Assembly (NCBI RefSeq): GCF_014490445.1
Contig: NZ_JACTUZ010000014.1
Location: forward strand, 1-57,778
Direction: 5' to 3'
DNA length: 57,778 bases
From: Pseudoroseomonas ludipueritiae
GTDB lineage: Bacteria > Pseudomonadota > Alphaproteobacteria > Acetobacterales > Acetobacteraceae
The translations under genes were made by a program, and so were the position numbers. The notes under the pieces are model-generated. The model did not search any database and was not told the DNA's origin. It worked only from the letters and a program-made list of their open reading frames with translations. Below, in pieces: positions 52,801 to 57,778 of this stretch (position 1 is the stretch's first letter; each line of letters opens with the position of its first letter).

Positions 52801-53018
52801 GCACCATCGTGCCGGCTTATGCGCTGAACACCGCGTTGGGGCGCCTGCCGCTGGTGGGGCGGCTCTTCAGCCCCGAAAAAGGCGGCGGGCTGTTCGCCGC
52901 CGCCTTCAAGGTCACCGGGCCGGTGGAGAACCCGAATGTCTCGGTGAACCCTTTGTCCATGCTGACGCCGGGCTTTCTCCGCGGCCTCTTCGGCGGCGGG
53001 CAGTCAGCGACACCCTGA
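49830..53018 (+). CDS. AsmA/YhdP-like large envelope protein
   Basis: A 1062-residue protein with one N-terminal membrane helix (LLRAAMGLLLLAGLGLAALS, about 19-38), then a long beta-rich periplasmic part. VSFSLARLLLGNVSLTEVTL near the start and a C-terminal AsmA-like region (SPSLGVTVKGEMNRAARSL, LPLVGRLFSPEKGGGLFAAA, KVTGPVENPNVSVNPLSMLT) are YhdP/TamB-type features. Such bridge-like proteins are implicated in phospholipid transport to the outer membrane. The ending GLFAAAFKVTGPVENPNVSV is strongly conserved in alphaproteobacterial DUF3971 proteins. Its promoter must lie inside glnE. Confidence 0.85.
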   Translation: MPGLTGQAFRAGGRICSALLRAAMGLLLLAGLGLAALSWRLAEGPMHVPILTRVVEQMIARAGLQRNVEVSDIVLAWGGFRGGQASPLAVRVSGVRVLDEAGALRQELPDIAVSFSLARLLLGNVSLTEVTLRDPAIVLERDEEGGVSLAMGHLAGGADASPDSTDLLAELLGSENGSGLFSALRNILITNGSLTILDRQLHLTWKLQGVGLALRRVGRDGAEGEGVAQLVLPGGGGTVPVRLTAKASSKGPRVEGTLEVPALEPARLAGLMPALAPLGLVNASVSMDVHGLLDGANRGSPQLSLGLRVGEGSLALRPGLRMPFKGMELRASGSPEDLRLERLALTLPPTASRPDAVPPVINATGQAALRQGRWRGGLTLALNRMEVSALGAYWPEDLATNARRWLVENVTAGVATGGSFKLAAESAEDLSGLRLTEASGTLQVEQATVHWLRPVPPVENVTGTVQLGLKEVVVQANSGRQAGTALNASGVTVRLFALDTDAEQMEITGRLRGPVPDAVNLIRHPRLKLFEKRPLDLKQPGGQLDATLRLATPLLVDLPADAIRVSVQAHLTALRLADVVAGQDLQRGTADLTVDNGRLRATGDAQVGGIPAKLSVEMDFRPGPPSQVVERVQASGRTDIASLERFGLDLDGLAAGPVSVEAVMEKPRSGETRVDLRGDLQDATMTLTPLAWRKAPGQPATARAELRAAGENLRSLRNLRVEAPQLSLRGGGSFTQDNRLQQLDLEDVALGRSRFGGVLRPPARQGGAWMISLRGPVLDLMPALTAEKPPEPAAPAGQDSDPPADIVVEGRFDRVLLDQNRFLTGVQGQIRADGAGTLRQGRVSGRVQNNAPFDVAVTPRGAGRDLRLTSEDGGALLAAFDVLQQVRGGKLSVNAHWANNRPDAVLSGTAELQDFSVLDAPAVGKLLQALTVYGVFDAVQGPGLAFSHLNAPFSLSPQRLTVRDAHAFSPSLGVTVKGEMNRAARSLAFDGTIVPAYALNTALGRLPLVGRLFSPEKGGGLFAAAFKVTGPVENPNVSVNPLSMLTPGFLRGLFGGGQSATP

Positions 53019-53045
53019 GGCGGGTACCGCTGGCTGGTTGGCCGG

Positions 53046-54275
53046 TCAGGCCAGCGGCCGCACCAGCACGTGGCGCTTCCGGCCAGCCGAGAGTTTCGCG
53101 GCACCATCCCGCAGATCCGCCTGCGTCACGGAAAGCGCCTCATCGGTGATCGGCTCGTCGTTCAGCCGCAGCCCGTTCTGCCGGATCAGCCGCCGGGCCT
53201 CGCCCTTGCTGGCGGCGAAACCAGCCTGCACCGCCAGGTCGATCACCGCCGCCGGCAGTGCCGCCTCGATCGAGGGCAGGCTCTCCGCCGCCTGGCCTTC
53301 CTCGAAGGCGCGGCGGGCGGTCTCGGCCGATTGCGCGGCGGCCTCGGCGCCGTGCAGCAGGGCGGTGGCCTCGGTGGCCAGCACCTTCTTCGCCTCGTTG
53401 ATCTCGGCACCGCCCAGGGCGGCGAGGCGCTTCACCTCGTCCATCGGCAATTCGGTGAAGAGCGCCAGGAAGCGGCCGACATCCGCGTCCTCGGTGTTGC
53501 GCCAGAACTGCCAGTAGTCGTAGGGCGAAAGCCGCTCCGCGTTCAGCCAGACGGCGCCCGAGGCCGTCTTGCCCATCTTGGCGCCGGAGGCCGTGGTCAG
53601 CAGCGGCGTGGTGATGCCGAAGACCTCGGCGCTATCGACGCGGCGGTTCAGCTCCACGCCCATGATGATGTTGCCCCATTGGTCGGAGCCGCCCATCTGC
53701 AGCCCTACGCCATGGCGGCGCCGCAGCTCCACGAAATCGTAGGACTGCAGCAGCATGTAGTTGAATTCCAGGAAGCTGAGCGACTGCTCGCGCTCCAGCC
53801 GGATGCGCACGCTGTCCAGCGTCAGCATGCGGTTGACGCTGAAGTGGCGGCCGAAGTCGCGCAGGAAGGGGATGTATTTCAGCTCGTCCAGCCAGGCGGC
53901 GTTGTCCAGCATCACCGCGTCTGTGGGGCCGTCGCCGAACGTCAGGAAGGGCGTGAAAACCTTGCGGATGCCGGCCTTGTTTTCCTCGATCTTCTCGTCC
54001 GTCAGCAGCGGGCGGGCATCGTCGCGGAAGGAGGGATCGCCAATGCGGGTGGTGCCGCCGCCCATCAGCACGACGGGCTTGTGGCCGCATTTCTGCATCC
54101 AGCGCAGCAGCATGATCTGCATCAGGCTGCCGACATGCAGGCTGTCCGCCGTGGCGTCGAAGCCAATATAGCCGGGAAGAGGACCTTGCTGCATGCGGGC
54201 GTACAAGGCCGCCTCGTCCGTCACCTGGTGGATGAAGCCGCGCTCGCGCACGGTTTGCAGGAAGTCGTTCATCAC
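53046..54275 (-). CDS. tyrS: Tyrosyl-tRNA synthetase
   Basis: A 409-residue class I synthetase. The HIGH-like motif is SLHVGSLMQ, the KMSKS-like motif is [12 protein letters not shown], and [12 protein letters not shown] and [11 protein letters not shown] form the tyrosine site. The C-terminus is an S4 RNA-binding domain ([20 protein letters not shown]). The KMGKT form and the approximately 410-residue size fit the proteobacterial TyrS subgroup. Two Met codons open the gene; the second (54272) is an alternative start. Convergent with the AsmA-like gene. Confidence 0.97.
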   Translation of the reverse strand: MMNDFLQTVRERGFIHQVTDEAALYARMQQGPLPGYIGFDATADSLHVGSLMQIMLLRWMQKCGHKPVVLMGGGTTRIGDPSFRDDARPLLTDEKIEENKAGIRKVFTPFLTFGDGPTDAVMLDNAAWLDELKYIPFLRDFGRHFSVNRMLTLDSVRIRLEREQSLSFLEFNYMLLQSYDFVELRRRHGVGLQMGGSDQWGNIIMGVELNRRVDSAEVFGITTPLLTTASGAKMGKTASGAVWLNAERLSPYDYWQFWRNTEDADVGRFLALFTELPMDEVKRLAALGGAEINEAKKVLATEATALLHGAEAAAQSAETARRAFEEGQAAESLPSIEAALPAAVIDLAVQAGFAASKGEARRLIRQNGLRLNDEPITDEALSVTQADLRDGAAKLSAGRKRHVLVRPLA

Positions 54276-54340
54276 GGCCTGACCTATTCTTTATACCCGG
54301 GGGACTTCCACCGGAGCCGCCGCCCTAGCACAGTGTGGCC

Positions 54341-55456
54341 ATGCTGCGAACTATCGGGCTGATGAGTGGTACCTCGCTGGATGGCGTGGATGCCGCGTGG
54401 GTAGAGACGGATGGGGAGAGGATTGGGCGCTTCGGCCCGAGCCTGACGCTACCCTATGACCCGGCGTTAAGACGCGACCTGCGGCGGCTGCTGGACATGG
54501 CCGGGGAACTGCCGGCCGATGATCCCTTCCTGCTGGACTGCGAGCAGCGCCTGACGGAGCGCCACGCGGAGGCGGTGGAGAAGCTGGCGCTGGAGGCTGA
54601 CCTGATCGGCTTCCATGGCCAGACCATCCTGCACCGACCGGTAGCCGGCAAGCCGGGCGAGGGCCGCACCTGGCAGATCGGCGATGCCGCTGCCCTGGCG
54701 CGGCGCCTCCGCGTGCCAGTGGCGCATGACTTCCGCAGCGCCGACGTCGCGGCGGGCGGGCAGGGGGCGCCCCTGGTGCCGGTTTTCCACGCGGCGCTGG
54801 TGCAGGACCTGCCGCGCCCACTGGCCGTGCTGAACCTGGGCGGTGTCGGCAATGTCACCTGGATCGGCGAGGACGGCCAGTTGATCGCCTTCGATACCGG
54901 CCCCGCCAATGGCCCGCTGGACGACTGGGCCCGCCGCGCCACGGGCGAGGATTACGACAGGGACGGCCGACTGGCGTTGGCCGGCCTGCCGGATGGTGCC
55001 GTGCTGGGCCGGATGCTGGCGCATCCCTATCTGGCGGCGCCGCCCCCCAAGTCGCTGGATCGCCTGGATTTCGACCGCGCCCTGCGGGAAGCCGGCGCCT
55101 GCGATCTGCCGCCAACCGATGGCGCCGCGACCCTTGTCACCTTCTGCGCCTGTGCTGTCGCCGCGGCGGCGCGGCATTTTCCCGTCCCGCCTAAGCAATG
55201 GCTGGTCGCTGGCGGTGGCCGGCGTAATCCGGCACTGATGCGCGCCTTGGCCGGTGCGCTGCCGGAACCGGTGCGGCCAGCCGAGGTGGTCGGCTGGGAT
55301 GGCGATGCGCTGGAAGCCCAGGCCTTCGGCGTGCTCGCCGCGCGCGTCTGGCACGGCCTGCCGCTGACCTTCCCTGGCACCACCGGGGTGCCGGCACCGC
55401 TGGCTGGCGGGCAGCTTACTGGCGTGAACCAGCCGCTGGTATCCATCGAGGCATAG
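54341..55456 (+). CDS. anmK: Anhydro-N-acetylmuramic acid kinase
   Basis: About 371 residues. It opens with TIGLMSGTSLDGVDAAWVET, the defining AnmK signature, followed by GFHGQTILHRP, VAHDFRSADVAAGGQGAPLVP and NLGGVGNVTWI, with AFDTGPANGPLDD at the sugar site and WLVAGGGRRNP near the end. The enzyme hydrates and phosphorylates 1,6-anhydro-MurNAc in cell-wall recycling, giving MurNAc-6-phosphate. A GTG at 54335 in frame is an alternative start. Divergent from tyrS. Confidence 0.96.
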   Translation: MLRTIGLMSGTSLDGVDAAWVETDGERIGRFGPSLTLPYDPALRRDLRRLLDMAGELPADDPFLLDCEQRLTERHAEAVEKLALEADLIGFHGQTILHRPVAGKPGEGRTWQIGDAAALARRLRVPVAHDFRSADVAAGGQGAPLVPVFHAALVQDLPRPLAVLNLGGVGNVTWIGEDGQLIAFDTGPANGPLDDWARRATGEDYDRDGRLALAGLPDGAVLGRMLAHPYLAAPPPKSLDRLDFDRALREAGACDLPPTDGAATLVTFCACAVAAAARHFPVPPKQWLVAGGGRRNPALMRALAGALPEPVRPAEVVGWDGDALEAQAFGVLAARVWHGLPLTFPGTTGVPAPLAGGQLTGVNQPLVSIEA

Positions 55457-55487
55457 AAAAAGCCGGGCGGCACGATGCTGCCCGGCC
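55457..55487 (-). terminator. Rho-independent terminator of the alpha/beta hydrolase gene
   Basis: On the minus strand an 11-bp stem with one mismatch (55462-55472 with 55476-55486) is followed by TTTTTC. It lies 26 bases after the hydrolase stop and right after the convergent anmK stop; the plus-strand side lacks a T-run. Confidence 0.75.
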
Positions 55488-55512
55488 CCTCAACTGGAGA
55501 AGCGGCGGCCTG

Positions 55513-56181
55513 TCAGTCGGCCGCCATAGCCATCCGGGTGCGGTTCAGCATAGTCTTAACATGCTCTTCCGTCGCATCGGCCACCTTCTCGGTCTGCTGC
55601 GGCGTGAAGACATGGCCGGCGCTTTCCATGACGCGGTAGTCGATGGCGATGCCGCGCTGCGTGTTCAGCTTGTCCACCAGCTTGCGCACGGAAGGCTCCG
55701 GCACCAGCTCGTCGTCCTGCCCATGCAGGATTAGGCCGGAGCAGGGGCAAGGCGCCAGGAAGCCGAAGTCATAGTGGCTGGCCGGGGCGGAGATGGAGAC
55801 GAAGCCACCCATTTCTGGCCGCCGCATCAGCAACTGCATGCCAACATAGGCGCCGAAGGAATAGCCGGCGACCCAAAGCATGGAGGCATTCGGATTAACC
55901 GCTTGGATGAAGTCGAGCGCCGCGGCGGCATCCGAAATCTCGCCAATGCCGCCGTCGTAGCGGCCCTGGCTGCGGCCCACCCCACGGAAGTTGAAGCGCA
56001 GGACGGAAAAGCCCATGTCCTGGAAGCGCCCGTAGAGCGCGTGGACCACCCGGTTGTTCATGGTCCCGCCATGCAGCGGGTGAGGATGAAGCACCAAGGC
56101 GACAGGCGCATTGGGTTGCTTAGAGTGGTGGTAACGACCCTCTAGCCGGCCATCTGGCCCGGCAAACATGACTTCAGGCAT
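55513..56181 (-). CDS. Alpha/beta hydrolase (dienelactone-hydrolase-like)
   Basis: A 222-residue protein. The nucleophile elbow is GYSFGAYVG, the acid probably in LHGQDDELVPE, and the histidine in ESAGHVF. HPHPLHGGTMNNRVV and FNFRGVGRSQGRYDGGIGE are typical of the small uncharacterised alpha/beta hydrolase family widespread in alphaproteobacteria (COG2945-like). No signal peptide. The substrate is unknown. Monocistronic on the minus strand with its own terminator. Confidence 0.9.
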   Translation of the reverse strand: MPEVMFAGPDGRLEGRYHHSKQPNAPVALVLHPHPLHGGTMNNRVVHALYGRFQDMGFSVLRFNFRGVGRSQGRYDGGIGEISDAAAALDFIQAVNPNASMLWVAGYSFGAYVGMQLLMRRPEMGGFVSISAPASHYDFGFLAPCPCSGLILHGQDDELVPEPSVRKLVDKLNTQRGIAIDYRVMESAGHVFTPQQTEKVADATEEHVKTMLNRTRMAMAAD

Positions 56182-56567
56182 CGTCCCCTTACGTCCAGTA
56201 CGGTGGGCGCGGCAGCGCCCGGTTGGGAAGCCATGAGCCCCGACCTCGCGTCATGCGAGGCCTAGCCAACCAGACCAGTACTCAGCGCAATCCTGCCCCT
56301 TCAACGACACGGCGGCGCTGGGCCGGGCGGTTGACGGCATGGCACAGGATTAATAGCGTCCAACAACACGACCGAGGTCGCTGATGTCAGACTCTTGAGA
56401 CGGTCTTGGTGCCCGCGGCAGGCTTCCTCCGCCCGGACACAGAACCAATATAGGCAAAGCGCGGCCGATTTCATAACAGAATTACCGCACTGCCCGCGTG
56501 AATGGGCTCGAAACCATTGTTTCGTCTCATGGGATCGTTGGCGGATGGCACAAGGAAGATTTTAGCC
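56182..56567. other. Intergenic region upstream of iscR
   Basis: 386 bases with no supported gene. Two perfect hairpins are seen: GGGCGC-N4-GCGCCC (56205-56220) and CCTCGC-N5-GCGAGG (56244-56260). The promoters of iscR and of the divergent hydrolase lie here, but I see no strong -35/-10 pair or clear IscR-binding site. Confidence 0.5.
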
Positions 56568-57074
56568 ATGCGGCTGTCCACACGCGGACGATACGCAGTC
56601 ATGGCCCTGGTAGAGCTTGCTGCGCGGACCGCCGAAGATGCGGGACTGGATGATAGCCATGCATGCAGCGCGGAGCAGCTAGGCAAATGCCGTCCGGTCA
56701 GCCTGACGGAGATCGCGACCGCGCAGCACCTTTCCGTCGCCTATCTGGAGCAGATTTTCGCGCGACTCCGCCGCGCCGGCCTCGTGGCCTCGGCGCGCGG
56801 GGCGGGGGGTGGATACCGCCTGGGGCGCCCGGCCTGCGAGATCCCCATTGGCACCATCATTGAGGCCGTGGACGAACCTATCTCCGCCACCCGCTGCGAT
56901 GGCGATGCGCCCGGCTGCCTGGCGGGAACGCCCTGCCGCACGCACGATCTCTGGCATGAGCTGGGTGAGCAGATCCGCCTCTTCCTGAACCATCTTTCCC
57001 TGGCCGATGTCGTGACCGGGCAGGTGCTCGGTCGCGCCATGCCCCCGGCCCGGGCGCGCGAGAAGCAGCCATGA
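56568..57074 (+). CDS. iscR: Iron-sulfur cluster regulator IscR (Rrf2 family)
   Basis: 168 residues from the ATG at 56568 (AAGGAAG upstream); MRLSTRGRYAVMALVELA is the family start. The recognition helix region is LTEIATAQHLSVAYLEQIFARLRRAGLV and the wing GAGGGYRLGRP (read as separate pieces). Ligands C110, C117, C123 and H126 match the [2Fe-2S] site of E. coli IscR. Compared with that protein there are about 17 extra residues (about 22-43) between helices 1 and 2, with two more cysteines. It overlaps the cysteine desulfurase start by 4 bases and likely controls this Fe-S operon. Confidence 0.93.
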   Translation: MRLSTRGRYAVMALVELAARTAEDAGLDDSHACSAEQLGKCRPVSLTEIATAQHLSVAYLEQIFARLRRAGLVASARGAGGGYRLGRPACEIPIGTIIEAVDEPISATRCDGDAPGCLAGTPCRTHDLWHELGEQIRLFLNHLSLADVVTGQVLGRAMPPARAREKQP

Positions 57075-57778
57075 CCACCCTTTACCTTGATGCGAATGCC
57101 TCGGAGCCGCTGCGCCCCGAGGCGCGGGCCGCGATGATCGCGGCCCTGGACCTGCCGGGGAACCCTTCCTCTATCCACGGTGATGGCCGTGCGGCGCGGC
57201 GCGTGCTGGAGCAGGCCCGGGGGCAGGTGGCCGCGCGCTTTGGCTGCCGCCCGCGCGATGTTGTTTTCACCTCCGGCGCAACGGAGGCGAATGCGCTGGC
57301 GATCCATGGTCTTGGTGCCGGCCGGCGGGTGCTGGCAGGGGCGACGGAGCACCCCGCCGTGCTGCGCGCCGCCTCTGGCCTGGAACTGATCCCGGTCCTG
57401 CCCGATGGCCAGATGGACCTGGAGGCGCTGGAAGCCGTGTTGGCGGACGGCCCCCCCGCGCTGGTCTGCGCCATGGCCGCCAATAATGAAACCGGCGTGC
57501 TGCACCCGCTGCTGGACATCATGCTGCTGTGCCAGCGCCATGGCGCGCTGCTGCATGTCGACGCCGTGCAGGCCGCTGGCCGCCTGCCCCTCTCCCTGGT
57601 GGAGTTGGGGGCGGATTCACTGGCGCTCTCGGCCCACAAGATGGGCGGCCCCAAGGGTGCCGGCGCCCTGCTGCTGCGCCCGGGCCTGGACCCGGCGGCG
57701 CTGCTGCCGGGTGGCGGGCAGGAGCGTGGGCGCCGTGGCGGGACGGAAGCGCTGCCAGCCATCGCCGGCTTCGGTGCG
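57071..57778 (+). CDS. Cysteine desulfurase (IscS/NifS-like), 3' end outside the window
   Basis: The first 236 codons of a fold-type I PLP enzyme. YLDANASEPLRPEARAAM, GNPSSIHGDGRAARRVLE, FTSGATEANALAIHG, the cofactor-stacking H in GATEHPAVL, HVDAVQAAGR and the Schiff-base lysine in LSAHKMGGPKGAGAL are all in place. The catalytic cysteine loop lies beyond the end. It mobilises sulfur from L-cysteine for Fe-S assembly. The ATG overlaps the iscR stop (ATGA), so it is the second gene of an iscR-led operon that continues past the window. Confidence 0.95.
   Translation, partial: MTTLYLDANASEPLRPEARAAMIAALDLPGNPSSIHGDGRAARRVLEQARGQVAARFGCRPRDVVFTSGATEANALAIHGLGAGRRVLAGATEHPAVLRAASGLELIPVLPDGQMDLEALEAVLADGPPALVCAMAANNETGVLHPLLDIMLLCQRHGALLHVDAVQAAGRLPLSLVELGADSLALSAHKMGGPKGAGALLLRPGLDPAALLPGGGQERGRRGGTEALPAIAGFGA

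Noticed and set aside
1-57778. CRISPR array, rRNA operon or prophage
   Set aside because: No regularly spaced repeats, no rRNA-like stretch and no phage structural genes were seen on reading the window.

Overview
The window is about 58 kb of high-GC DNA from an alphaproteobacterium. It most resembles an Acetobacteraceae (Rhodospirillales) chromosome of the Roseomonas type. The basis is GC-rich codon use throughout, alphaproteobacterial gene neighbourhoods (rpmH-rnpA-yidD-yidC-engB; pyrB-pyrX-plsY-dprA-topA-rnr) and a PleD-like diguanylate cyclase. The genus is inference, since no rRNA is present. Most of the window is dense core chromosome.

Layout. 1-192 is the truncated start of a flavoprotein on the minus strand. 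450-6746 (+) carries rpmH, rnpA, yidD, yidC and engB, followed by argB (arginine) and dapD-dapE (lysine/diaminopimelate). 6782-9704 (+) has a small membrane protein, a YfcG-like glutathione transferase and a PleD-like diguanylate cyclase. 9799-20494 (-) has rpmG with its own promoter and terminator, then a tightly packed operon that reads pyrB, pyrX (a pseudo-dihydroorotase), plsY, dprA, topA, rnr and an S41 protease. A LuxR-type regulator and ruvX follow on the minus strand. gatCAB, a second YfcG-like GST and tRNA-Ser(GCU) are on the plus strand.

26383-36270 is the only accessory-looking stretch. Behind the tRNA lies a fragment of an IS21-type istB gene and decayed DNA. After that come a MocR-type regulator, a DUF983 protein, a 51-codon remnant of a cytochrome bd subunit I translationally joined to a membrane-anchored cytochrome c, eutBC (ethanolamine ammonia-lyase), bfd-bfr behind a candidate Fur box, recQ, an AT-rich gap and a MarR regulator.

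36308-42627 (-) is a complete cytochrome bd operon, cydD-cydC-cydA-cydB-cydX, with an FNR-like box upstream. 42906-57778 holds an orphan CoxL-like molybdenum hydroxylase large subunit (form II AYRGAGR loop) with an HbpS/GlcG-like protein, a YqaA/DedA membrane protein, bcp, glnE, a 1062-residue AsmA/YhdP-like protein, tyrS, anmK, an alpha/beta hydrolase, iscR and the start of a cysteine desulfurase gene cut by the window end.

No clearly new multi-gene system such as a defence island, biosynthetic cluster or CRISPR array was found. The points most worth a second look are: the pseudo-dihydroorotase lacking its metal-binding His-x-His; a probable CTG start for rnr, in a 4-base overlap with topA, and possibly for the S41 protease; the cydA remnant coupled to cytochrome c; shared sequence elements on both sides of the MocR gene; and the orphan CoxL-like gene.
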